The notes under the pieces were generated by a model. The model was not told the origin of the DNA. It did no database searches and saw only the letters and a program-made list of their open reading frames with translations. The position numbers and the translations under genes were made by a program. Positions 35,022 to 44,452 of a stretch of 64,000 bases of DNA are shown in pieces. The stretch lies in NCBI GenBank assembly GCA_964019335.1, contig OZ025658.1:620001-684000 (forward strand), in the 5' to 3' direction. Each line of letters begins with the position of its first letter. Within the stretch, counting starts at the first letter, position 1. This DNA comes from Diplonema japonicum (Eukaryota; Euglenozoa; Diplonemea; Diplonemida; Diplonemidae).

Positions 35022-35311
35022 GCGGGTATAGGAAATACGGGGAATGTGCTAAAGAAATTTTAAAGAAAAGGGGGGGAAGCCCGGGGTTTTTTTTTGGGGG
35101 GGGGGGAAAAGGGATCGGGCGTTCCTTTTTTTTTTGGTGTGTAAAGTTGTTTTGTTTTGTTTTTTTTTCTGAAATTACTTAACGGGGAAAAAAGGGAGGG
35201 TGGGGTGGGAGGAAAAAAAAAACACCCTTGTAGAGGGGGATTTTTGCCAAACTGAAAAAAAAAAAACCTTTTTTTTTTGTTGGCATGATTTTTGATTACA
35301 CGGAAAAATGA

Positions 35312-35351
<40 letters not shown>

Positions 35352-35644
35352 AATAAATAAAAAGTACAAGTAAATGTCCCACCCCCCCCGTCAAGTAATT
35401 TCAGGGAAAAAAAAAAGAAGGTAAAACGAATAAAAAATAGAAAAACGAAAACATCCTTACGAGACTATAAAAACTTTTTTCTTTTTTATTATTTTACCTT
35501 TCAGTTTCTGTTTCACTCTTTAGTTTTTTTTTTTTTTTTTTATAAAAAATATTATCCTCACCATTCTCTCTCTCTCTCAAACCCCACATCAAAAAAAAAA
35601 AAAAAAAGGAAAAAAAAAAAAAAAAACAATGAAATGAAGAAAAT
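35022..35644. other. Homopolymer-rich intergenic spacer
   Basis: Runs of G, T and A up to about 35 nt (poly-A near 35317-35350), a pyrimidine-rich stretch at 35475-35580 that could direct RNA processing of the channel gene downstream, and a CT repeat at 35566-35578. No ORF of substance. Confidence 0.6.
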
Positions 35645-38317
35645 ATGATGAAATCCAAAAACCACCCAACATCGATGCGCAGGTCCTCGAGGGCACGATC
35701 GGATGATTTGTACATCGAGATGGAAGAGGATGCAGCAGAGGAAGACGAGGAGGACGAACAAACTGTGGAACGGACGGAAAAGATCGTCAAGGTCGTCTCC
35801 CTCCGCGCATACCAGCTGAGAGACTACGAAAAAACCGTTATGTACGGAAGGCTCCCCATCATCTTACTCTGGATGGTTTCACTGACCCTATTATGTATCC
35901 TCTCAGGCGTTTCAACAGCAAGTTCATATAACGTTCTGTTCCACCTAGAACACGCGCACCACGAGGAACTAGAGCTCGAACGATTCCACAAGGTAACAAC
36001 CCCGAAGCTACTATGGCAATGGATACGAAGCACGGCGAAACACCTTTGGTTGAGAGATATCACACCTCAAAACTACCCCTTAGGATACTTCTTACTGCGC
36101 CAGTACCGTGTATCACGGGACCGGTTCTCGCCTGACAATATGATTTCACCAGATTTTAAAGCCCTGCTACCGGGGTATGTATTCCCTGACTGGGCGAACA
36201 ACGAGGCGTCACGAGAGCCTTACGGACCGGGTTTGCAGTACATTCCGAACTCGATGGTTCAAAATCCAATTTCTGTTTTAACAGTTTCAACTGAATTCCA
36301 TTCGTATGATGACCCTGCTGACGCATTCACAATACCGGTTAGCATGACAACAGACCTTTCTAGTGTATTGCAGCAGATCGACGATTTAGAGGTGAATAAA
36401 TGGGTGGATAATTCTACAAGAATTGTGATCATCGACATTCTAACGTACAACCCTTCAGTCGGGTCGTTCGCGGGGAACCATTTGTTCGTGGAGTTCTTCG
36501 CCACCGGGTCCTCGTCCGCAGCTTCGAAAGCTTACCCTTTTCAAATTCTGAACCTCGACACGCATTTCAACAGATTTCTATTGGCGATGGACTGCGGGGT
36601 CATATTAGGCACAATTGTGGTAATGCTCCAAATGTTCTCGACAATCCACACGAATTACCAACTCGGTGAGATATGGATATCCGCGTGGGAGATCTACGAC
36701 TCGTTTATAATTGGTTTCATCATAACTGCTTACACATTCCGGCTGTGGATGTGGATCGAGGGTCCTATTTTAGTAAACAGCGATGAGATTCCCAGCGCAA
36801 GCCAACCAAATCTCGCAATGTTCACCTCGTTATTCCAGTATGGGTACAAGTACGAACGGAGCAGCACTTACTTGGCGGTGGCCATCACCATGGTTTGGCT
36901 GCGGTTTCTAAGGGTTCTTCAACACACAGGGCGGTTGGGGGTTCTGTCGCTGACGATAAAATACGCGGCGGGTGAACTGTTCTCGCTGATGGTGATTTAC
37001 ATAGTAGTGCTAACAGGCTACGCTCTAGGCGCAACAGCTTTATTTGGTGCGGATTTCAGTGCGATGTCCTCTATCCAGAATTCTATCGGGTACCTTTTAC
37101 GGCTAACGATTTCGGCGGAAATCGGTGCTGATTGGGACCGACTCTCGGAGATCCACCCCGCGTGGGTCTGGCCGTTTATGGGCTCGTTCATGACGTTGTG
37201 TTGGTTGATCTTGCTGAACATGGTTCTTGCTATTGTGTCGGGGTCGTTCGCAGCAGTGCAGCATGCGATGGGAGGGAAGGTTGCATCGTGGGGGTTTCAA
37301 TCCATCCTGACCGATTTTAAAAAAATGAGGAATAAAATATTCGGAAAGACGAAGGGGAGGAGTTCGCAACAGGGATCACGCCGCAGCGCGATCCACATCC
37401 TCAACACGCACATCAAGGCAAACGGTTTGAAATCTGTCGTTAGCTACGGAGAGTGGCAGCACTTGGTCAACGATATCTACACCGCACAGCAAGCTCTCGA
37501 GATTTTCAACAAGGCCGATAAAGACCCGGCTACTCGAGTGCTCCCATCCGCACCTGGTACCCTTCACAACGGTCATCAACGGCGGGTGGAGTCTTATGAA
37601 CGGGAGAGCCTTATCACCATTCCCACCACTACACGGGATGAAGATGAAGAGTTACAACACCCCGTCTCAACTTATATCCCTCCTACGAGCGATCACGCTG
37701 AGAGGCTTCGGAGAATCGAGACGGAGCTTCGATCCATTCACACTGTTCTCGCAACTACTAAAGGGTACTCTTACAATGAAGATGCTTGTCATGTTTGTGG
37801 GAACAGGGTCACCATGCCGTTTTGTGGTGTTACAGGGGAGCGTCATGGTGCGATGAAGGCGCCGAACATTGTGCCGTTTGCCGGTCCTGCGGTGGGGGCA
37901 AGGCCTTTGACAAGCCCTGTCCAGGCGCCGTTGCCGCCGTCGCCTAATCACGGGCCGTTGCCATCTCCTTCGGTGTCACCTTCTCCTTATCCAAAGAGCT
38001 CTTCTACTAATAATAAATCTCAGATATTTTCAATTCCGTTTACTGATCTGCGATCGACTGTGAAGGTGAAGCATGCGCCGGCGGCGGGGTGGGGGCGGAA
38101 GAGGAGCAAGCCGCCGTCGTCACCCTCTCATTCCCCGTTGGCGTTGCCGTGCCCCACCTGTGGGGAGCTGCGGGAACCCGCGTCTGAGTGCCCGTACTGT
38201 CCCTCTTCCTCTTCTTCTTCCCTCCCGCGATTCTCAAGAAAAAGCCGCCCGACCGTATTTGACAGTAGTTTCGAGGTGGGGACACCCACTGGAAGTTACA
38301 CTCGGACGGTTCAGTAG
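35645..38317 (+). CDS. Polycystin-2-like (TRPP) cation channel
   Basis: 890 residues, one exon; two ATGs occur in tandem at 35645 and 35648. After an acidic N-terminus, S1 lies near residues 72-92, followed by the extracellular polycystin domain, whose marker is STRIVIIDILTYNPSVGSF close to the end of the domain. S2 starts near residue 316 and S3 lies near 355; S4-S5 and a pore region follow, then S6 (TLCWLILLNMVLAIVSGSF) near 512-537. The cytosolic tail has a CxxC...C pattern (CHVCGNRV), a Pro/Ser-rich stretch and CPTCGELREPASECPYC, which looks like a zinc ribbon. Family role: Ca2+-permeable channel, often ciliary. The zinc-ribbon tail is not usual for PKD2. It is not a close copy of the ankyrin-polycystin gene at the window start. 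Confidence 0.88.
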   Translation: MMKSKNHPTSMRRSSRARSDDLYIEMEEDAAEEDEEDEQTVERTEKIVKVVSLRAYQLRDYEKTVMYGRLPIILLWMVSLTLLCILSGVSTASSYNVLFHLEHAHHEELELERFHKVTTPKLLWQWIRSTAKHLWLRDITPQNYPLGYFLLRQYRVSRDRFSPDNMISPDFKALLPGYVFPDWANNEASREPYGPGLQYIPNSMVQNPISVLTVSTEFHSYDDPADAFTIPVSMTTDLSSVLQQIDDLEVNKWVDNSTRIVIIDILTYNPSVGSFAGNHLFVEFFATGSSSAASKAYPFQILNLDTHFNRFLLAMDCGVILGTIVVMLQMFSTIHTNYQLGEIWISAWEIYDSFIIGFIITAYTFRLWMWIEGPILVNSDEIPSASQPNLAMFTSLFQYGYKYERSSTYLAVAITMVWLRFLRVLQHTGRLGVLSLTIKYAAGELFSLMVIYIVVLTGYALGATALFGADFSAMSSIQNSIGYLLRLTISAEIGADWDRLSEIHPAWVWPFMGSFMTLCWLILLNMVLAIVSGSFAAVQHAMGGKVASWGFQSILTDFKKMRNKIFGKTKGRSSQQGSRRSAIHILNTHIKANGLKSVVSYGEWQHLVNDIYTAQQALEIFNKADKDPATRVLPSAPGTLHNGHQRRVESYERESLITIPTTTRDEDEELQHPVSTYIPPTSDHAERLRRIETELRSIHTVLATTKGYSYNEDACHVCGNRVTMPFCGVTGERHGAMKAPNIVPFAGPAVGARPLTSPVQAPLPPSPNHGPLPSPSVSPSPYPKSSSTNNKSQIFSIPFTDLRSTVKVKHAPAAGWGRKRSKPPSSPSHSPLALPCPTCGELREPASECPYCPSSSSSSLPRFSRKSRPTVFDSSFEVGTPTGSYTRTVQ

Positions 38318-38399
38318 AGCAAAAAAAAAAAAAAAAAAAAAAAAGAAAGAAAGAAACACGTGTACTTTTTTTAATGAAAAAAAATATTATGCTGTTGAT

Positions 38400-38440
<41 letters not shown>

Positions 38441-39113
38441 TTCCCCGAGCAACAGATGGAGTTGCCGTTGGACGACCGTGGAGAAGGTGGAGTCGTCACT
38501 GCAAGGAGGCTGCGGATATGCGGCGACGTGTCCAGGGCCTATGACAACTCCCTCCGCTGTATCACAGGACGGACCACTCCCGGAGCGAACCAAGAGCAGC
38601 ATCGAGGACCCGCCAGAACGCGGACAACGAGGACTTAGCTCGGTACTTCCGCAAACCCGGTCGAGCGCAAAAACGCATACATTTTTAAAAAAAAAGGGTA
38701 CCCCTCCCCACCCCCACCCAAGGTAAAGAACTTTCACGTAAATTAGTTTTTCTTTTTTCACTTTACAGTATAAAAGTTTGGAATTGGGGGAACGAAAAAA
38801 AAAAAGGGGGTGGGAAAGAAGGGGAGAAAAAAAAATCAGGTTCCCCCGGTAAAAAAAAAACGAGATTTTCCTGAAGACAACGCATGGTAGCCACGTTCCA
38901 TTTCTTGTTCGTGTGATTTTTTTTTTTTTTTAACCCTGACAAAATGTTACAGACATTTCGCTGAATATGTGTTGCGGGGTCTATTTCTCAGAAAACTGTA
39001 ATTTAAATAAACTGTTTCGTGTGAATAGGTCGAAACACGCCTATCCGGGATCCTGGAAGAAATTTTATAAAAAAAAGAAGAAGGAAGAAAAAAAGTGCGA
39101 AGTGGAATTAACC

Positions 39114-39148
<35 letters not shown>

Positions 39149-39594
39149 CGGAAGCAATTCGGAAAAAAAAAAAAGAAAAAAAAAGTTAAGAGTTTTTGTT
39201 TTTGTTTTTTGTTTTTTTGTTTTTTGTTGTTTCTTTTTTTTTTTTTTTTTTTTTTTTTAGGAAGCTTAAATATCTCTTCCCCTCCCCCCTTCCCCCTCCC
39301 CCCTCGCGCCTTTTCCTACACATTAATTTATATAAGATATACCAGCCACTCTCATAACCCCCTTCTCTCCCATTTTTTCCGTAATTGTCCTTGATATCTT
39401 TGATCCTTGTGCTTTGGTGCTGCACCCTCTCTTTCCCTACCTTCCTATATAATAGAGGTACACGGGATGAGGCTGTTTAAAGGCACAGTAGGCATTTTTT
39501 TTTCTCTTTTTTTTCTGGTTGAGGTTCCCCCCCCCCCCATCTCCCTTGCTCTCCTCCCCCTCCCTCTTCTTTATGATATTTAGAAGACGGCCTT

Positions 39595-39644
<50 letters not shown>

Positions 39645-41015
39645 AAGGGGAGGCGTGGGGGCAGGCGTGGGGTGGTGTGTGTGTTTTTTTTTTATTCTTT
39701 TTTTTTTTTTTTTTTTTTTTTTTTCCTAGAGAAAAAGAAGAAAAAAAAAAGCCTCCCACACCCCTACCTTCTTCTTTTTTTTTCTTTGTTAACCTGATGC
39801 ACACGGCGACCTATCTCTCGGGGTCCTATTTTGCAATTTTAATCCTGGGTGGAATAAAAACGTACGGCATGCAACCATAGCAAATATGCACAACATGTAC
39901 AGGCAACAGGGGGAACTTAAGGTCAGAGCAGTCCGTGGCATATATAGGACTCATTTCCAATGAGATCCAGGACTGCTTGTTTGAAGAAAAGGGGAAAATA
40001 AAGCAATGGGGAGTCAGGGTCGTACTTGGCGCGCCCTACGTTAATCATTCAAAAGTATTTCGAAAAAACACGAAATTTTTCAAACGATACTTCATTGCGC
40101 CTCCGTGCGCATCAGGTTAAAAAATGTATACAAAAAGATTCTCCTTAGAGGTCTACTTGGGAAATATAAAGACCTTTATGAAGAAGAGAAGAGGAGGGGA
40201 AAACAAAAAAGAATTGTTGTATTGTTCTTGTGCAAAAAACAAAAAGAAAAGGAAAAAGAAAAAAAAAAAAAAAAGAGAAACAAGCAGTTAGACAATAATT
40301 GTCGACTGTGAGTACTCTGGGGGGGAGAGAGAAAGAAGAAAAAAAGAAGAAAGGTCGGGTCGCTGAGAAAAGCACCTTCTCCCTTTTTCTAAATACTTTT
40401 TTTCATTCTTTCTCACTGTAGTTTTTTTTTTCTTTTTTTTTTCATTCTTCTCCCAAAGTCCCACATCCCCCTTCACCCTCTTCTAAAAATCTAACTGCAC
40501 TCTGCATCTAGAGGTTAAGGAAGAGACAACCATTGTTACAATTTTCCTCTTCAAGCCGCCTATGGTTGATGTAGGGGGAAAAAAAAAGAAAGAAATATAA
40601 ATAAAAAAAAATATAATAACCGATCTCTTGGAACAAAAAAAGAAGAAGAAAAACTCATTATTATTACCCCCCTGTTAAAAACAAAAAAAAGGCCCAGATA
40701 CATCTCCTGTAATATGCTTTTTTTCCCTCCCCCTTTTTTTGCCTGGGTGGGGGGGGGGGGGGGGGCGGGATACGGTGTGTCTTTTATGTTCATTTGTCAC
40801 TCTCTACTCTTTTTATCATCCCCCTCCTCCTCTTACCTTTTGGAAAGCGTGGTTCTGTTTTTATTACTTTCTTTCTTTTTTTTTTCTGTCCTAGTTTTTA
40901 TTTTTTTTTTTTTTTTGTTTCCAAAAAAAAAAAAAAAAAAAAAAAAAACCGACGTCTCACTCCATCACCAACCACAGCTCATCTTTATCACAAAAAAAAA
41001 AAAAAAAAAAAAAAA
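38318..41015. other. Long gene-poor spacer
   Basis: About 2.7 kb dominated by runs of A, T, G and C, including a ~45-nt A run at 39597 and T runs near 38400, 39118 and 39704. Two islands of complex sequence stand out. 38455-38640 is GC-rich and exon-like in more than one frame after an AACAG acceptor, possibly a 3' exon of the channel gene. 39785-40170 is non-repetitive with no ORF over ~60 codons and a CATATATAGG box at about 39939. I assign no gene to either. Confidence 0.5.
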
Positions 41016-41594
41016 ATGTCTGACCACAGCGAGAAGAAGCTCAAGGCCGTGATCAAGGAGGGTGGCAAGAAGGGTCAGGATCTCGCGGGTATGTCCGACA
41101 TGGGTTCGTGCTTCCAGCAGGCCAACCTTGTGGAGCCCGAGGGTCAGATGGACCTTCTGGAGATGGCCTTCGAGGCCATGAACAAGGTTGTCGACCCTGA
41201 GGCTGAGGAGAGGAGGGGTGGCGCTGGTGAGGTCGCGAAGATCCTTCTGTCCGCCACCAACGACAAGTTCGTGTCCATCGTCCACGTTCCCGAGAACTTC
41301 ACGTCTGCCGACAAGAACGAGAGGCAGTACGAGATCAGCGCCATTGACTGGGCCAAGGCCGCCTTCGCGACTCTCCCCGGTGACGGTAAGGGTGCTGAGT
41401 TCACCGTCGAGACCCCCACCCTTGTGAAGGTTGTGTACACCAAGGACACCGAGGCCGGGAGGTACCCCGAGAAGGCCAAGGACAACGTCAGCGGTGCCTC
41501 CTTCGCCTGGCTCCGCAGCAAGAGCCTCGTCCTTGACGACGACGACAGTGACGATGAGTTCGTCTTCGGTGACGACGACATGCCCGGTATCTAG
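41016..41594 (+). CDS. Acidic-tailed conserved-looking protein, copy 1
   Basis: 192 residues, one exon, ATG right after a run of A; a CAG at 40975-40977 is the likely trans-splice acceptor. The protein opens with MSDHSEKKLKAVIKEGGKK, has a compact central domain (MSDMGSCFQQANLVEPEGQM, VAKILLSATNDKFVSIVHVP) and ends in an acidic tail (LVLDDDDSDDEFVFGDDDM). No signal peptide or membrane helix. Codon use is far more G/C-ended than in its neighbours, suggesting very high expression. I cannot name a family with confidence. The acidic tail recalls chaperone- or ribosome-associated proteins, which is only an impression. Confidence 0.85.
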   Translation: MSDHSEKKLKAVIKEGGKKGQDLAGMSDMGSCFQQANLVEPEGQMDLLEMAFEAMNKVVDPEAEERRGGAGEVAKILLSATNDKFVSIVHVPENFTSADKNERQYEISAIDWAKAAFATLPGDGKGAEFTVETPTLVKVVYTKDTEAGRYPEKAKDNVSGASFAWLRSKSLVLDDDDSDDEFVFGDDDMPGI

Positions 41595-42152
41595 ATAGGA
41601 GAGGGTGAAAAAAAAAATTTTTTTTTTCCTTGTTAACGTTTTTTATTTTGAAAAAAGAAAAAAATGAAAAAAGAAAACTGGCGCATTTCATCTAATTTGT
41701 TTTTTTTTTACGCAAAAAAGAAAGAAAAAAAGAAGAGAAAGAAAAAAAAAAAAACACAAAATTGAGTTTTTTTTTTTTTCATTCTTTTTTTTTTTTCCTT
41801 TTTTTTTTCTCCCTCCTTACCTCTGAAAGAAAAAAAAAATTGATAATGGCTTGCCTTTTTTTTTTTTTTTTTGAAAATCTTTTTATTTACTAGCCCCCTT
41901 CCCCCTCGAAAATGATTTTTTTTTTCTTCTCTCTGTTTTTTTATTTTATTTATTTCACCCACTCACCCAACCCCTTTTCATAACGAAAAAAAAAGTAATC
42001 AGAAAAACCCTTTTTTAAAATTTTTATTTCCTATTTATTCCTCTTTCTGCCAAGTTCCCCTTCGTCACAGGTGCCATATTCTGGTACAAAAAAACACTCC
42101 TTCCTTAGAGTGGGAAAGGCACTCTCATGTGCTTCAAGTACTTAATTCCTCG

Positions 42153-42186
<34 letters not shown>

Positions 42187-42226
42187 CCACCACCAGCTCA
42201 TCTTTATCAAACACCAACAAAAAAAA
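41595..42226. other. Spacer between the tandem paralogues
   Basis: 632 bp of A and T runs unrelated to the flanking coding copies. Sequence similarity between the two genes stops here on both sides: at about the third base after the first stop codon, and at the CAG acceptor before the second gene (42194-42196). Confidence 0.6.
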
Positions 42227-42805
42227 ATGTCTGACCACAGCGAGAAGAAGCTCAAGGCCGTGATCAAGGAGGGTGGCAAGAAGGGTCAGGATCTCGCGGG
42301 TATGTCCGACATGGGTTCGTGCTTCCAGCAGGCCAACCTTGTGGAGCCCGAGGGTCAGATGGACCTTCTGGAGATGGCCTTCGAGGCCATGAACAAGGTT
42401 GTCGACCCTGAGGCTGAGGAGAGGAGGGGTGGCGCTGGTGAGGTCGCGAAGATCCTTCTGTCCGCCACCAACGACAAGTTCGTGTCCATCGTCCACGTTC
42501 CTGAGAACTTCACGTCTGCCGACAAGAACGAGAGGCAGTACGAGATCAGCGCCATTGACTGGGCCAAGGCCGCCTTCGCGACTCTCCCCGGTGACGGTAA
42601 GGGTGCTGAGTTCACCGTCGAGACCCCCACCCTTGTGAAGGTTGTGTACACCAAGGACACCGAGGCCGGGAGGTACCCCGAGAAGGCCAAGGACAACGTC
42701 AGCGGTGCCTCCTTCGCCTGGCTCCGCAGCAAGAGCCTCGTCCTTGACGACGACGACAGTGACGATGAGTTCGTCTTCGGTGACGACGACATGCCCGGTA
42801 TCTAG
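42227..42805 (+). CDS. Acidic-tailed conserved-looking protein, copy 2
   Basis: Encodes a 192-residue protein identical to copy 1. The only nucleotide difference I see in the coding region is silent (a Pro codon, CCC to CCT, near 42502). The 5' leader shares CAGCTCATCTTTATCA with copy 1 from the presumed trans-splice acceptor onward, then differs before the ATG; the 3' flanks are unrelated beyond GGTATCTAGAT. Strongly G/C-ended codons as in copy 1. Recent duplication, retroposition or ongoing gene conversion are all compatible. Confidence 0.85.
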   Translation: MSDHSEKKLKAVIKEGGKKGQDLAGMSDMGSCFQQANLVEPEGQMDLLEMAFEAMNKVVDPEAEERRGGAGEVAKILLSATNDKFVSIVHVPENFTSADKNERQYEISAIDWAKAAFATLPGDGKGAEFTVETPTLVKVVYTKDTEAGRYPEKAKDNVSGASFAWLRSKSLVLDDDDSDDEFVFGDDDMPGI

Positions 42806-42870
42806 ATCAATTATAGCTTCTTTCTTTTTTTTTTTTTTACTTCATTTGAAGGTTATATCCCTTTATATAT

Positions 42871-42904
42871 TTCTGCCCCCTTTTTTTTTCATATCGCACC
42901 TCAG
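42871..42904 (+). promoter_or_regulatory. Probable trans-splice acceptor of the beta-tubulin gene
   Basis: A pyrimidine tract (TTCTGCCCCCTTTTTTTTTC) is followed by ATATCGCACCTCAG, 17 nt before the ATG. It is the cleanest tract-plus-AG arrangement before a start codon in the window. That it accepts a spliced leader is inference from the one-strand gene layout. Confidence 0.5.
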
Positions 42905-42921
42905 GAAACAAAGAAAAAAAA

Positions 42922-44223
42922 ATGCGAGAAGTTGTCTCCATCCAGGTAGGACAGGGCGGGAACCAAATCGGTGCAAAATTCTGGGAGGCGATATCGAAAG
43001 AACACGGGCTGGACTCCTCCGGTGAGTACAAAGGCAACACCACAGAACAAACGGAGAAGATCCGGGTCTACTACAACGAGGAGCCGACGGGACGGTACGT
43101 CCCACGCACGGTGCTGCTGGACCTCGATCCTTCACCACTGGACTGTCTACGATACGACTCTCACACGCAATACAGAAAAGAAAACTTTCTCTCAAGCACC
43201 ACAGGGACAGGGAGCAACTGGGCGAAGGGGCATTACTCAGAAGGCGCCGACATGCTAGACCCAACAATGGACACAATACGGAGAGAGATCGAGCGGTGTG
43301 AAGGCCTGCAAGGGTTCCAACTGTCGCACACCCTCGGCGGCGGGACAGGCTCCGGAATGGGAACGCTGCTCCTCTCACATCTCCGAGAGGAGTACCCTGA
43401 CAAAATGATGCTAACCTTCTCAACAGTACCCAGGAGGACGAGGAGCTTCGTCGCGGAGCCGTACAACACGGTCCTGTCTGTACACCAGCTGATCGAGAAT
43501 GCAGACGCCTGCGTCATGCTGGACAACGAGGCGCTTTACGATATATGCTACAGAACGTTGAAATTACAAACCCCAACCTTTGCCGATGTGAACCGCCTGG
43601 TGACGGAGGTGACCACAGGGGTCACCTCGACCTTCAGGTTCAGAGGCATGTTGAATGCGGATATTCGAAGGTTTGTGGTTAATCTCGTCCCATACCCAAG
43701 GCTGCATTTCCTTTTGACGGGTATTGCACCATTGGCCGCAGGGCGGGCCTTGACCGTGCCTGAACTGGTGGTGCAATCGTGTGATGCAAAGAATATGGTT
43801 TGTGCGGCTGACCCTCGCCACGGGAGGTATTTGACTTGCTTCAACAATTTCCGCGGGCCCGTGTCGCGCAAGGAAGTCAGCGATCAAGCCTTAAACGTGT
43901 GTGGGAGGAACTCCAGCTACTACGTCGAGTGGATCCCCAACAATGTCAAGGCGTCTGTCAACGACGTGTGCACCCCGACACCCTCTGCCTGCTTCGTCGG
44001 GAACAACACAAGCATACAGGAAATGTTTCGAGGCGTTCATACGCAATATGCCTCGTTCTTCTCGAGAAGGGTTTGTCTCCATTGGTATACGATGGAGGGG
44101 ATGGACGAGATGGAGTTCGCAGAAGCTGAAGAAAACTTAACCGACCTCAACAGAGAATACCAGCAGTACCAAGACGCGACTTGCGAAGAAGACTATGAGT
44201 TCGACGATGCTGAGTTATTTTGA
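42922..44223 (+). CDS. Divergent beta-tubulin
   Basis: 433 residues, one exon. GTP-binding landmarks are intact: GQGGNQIG, the tubulin signature [12 protein letters not shown], and the C-terminal WIPNNVK and EGMDEMEF...EYQQYQDAT segments that mark beta rather than alpha or gamma. The protein starts MREV where beta-tubulin normally starts MREI, the autoregulatory tetrapeptide. Normally near-invariant places have changed, e.g. [16 protein letters not shown] instead of a PSPKVSDTVVEPYNA-type stretch. The tail is acidic and ends [11 protein letters not shown]. Likely a specialised or minor beta-tubulin paralogue, given how conserved the main euglenozoan copies are. Confidence 0.9.
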   Translation: MREVVSIQVGQGGNQIGAKFWEAISKEHGLDSSGEYKGNTTEQTEKIRVYYNEEPTGRYVPRTVLLDLDPSPLDCLRYDSHTQYRKENFLSSTTGTGSNWAKGHYSEGADMLDPTMDTIRREIERCEGLQGFQLSHTLGGGTGSGMGTLLLSHLREEYPDKMMLTFSTVPRRTRSFVAEPYNTVLSVHQLIENADACVMLDNEALYDICYRTLKLQTPTFADVNRLVTEVTTGVTSTFRFRGMLNADIRRFVVNLVPYPRLHFLLTGIAPLAAGRALTVPELVVQSCDAKNMVCAADPRHGRYLTCFNNFRGPVSRKEVSDQALNVCGRNSSYYVEWIPNNVKASVNDVCTPTPSACFVGNNTSIQEMFRGVHTQYASFFSRRVCLHWYTMEGMDEMEFAEAEENLTDLNREYQQYQDATCEEDYEFDDAELF

Positions 44224-44452
44224 AAAACAGAAAACCAGAAAAAGAAGAAAAAAAACATCCCCTAGCCAATCTTTTCTCCTAACTTTATTTTGTTTTTTTG
44301 TGGCGGGGGGGGGAGGTCGTTGTTAACACTTCTACCCTCCCCTAAATCACAATGACTCCCTCTTTTTTTTTTTTATATATATTTATTATAATGCAATCCA
44401 AACCGTCGACAAAAGATTCTTCAAAAAAAGGGGAAAGAGAAACAAAAAAAAA

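Noticed and set aside
41016-42805. Horizontal transfer suggested by the sharp rise in G/C-ended codons of the tandem pair
   Set aside because: The same bias appears in the solute-binding protein and partly in the glycosidase gene, and fits selection for high expression better.
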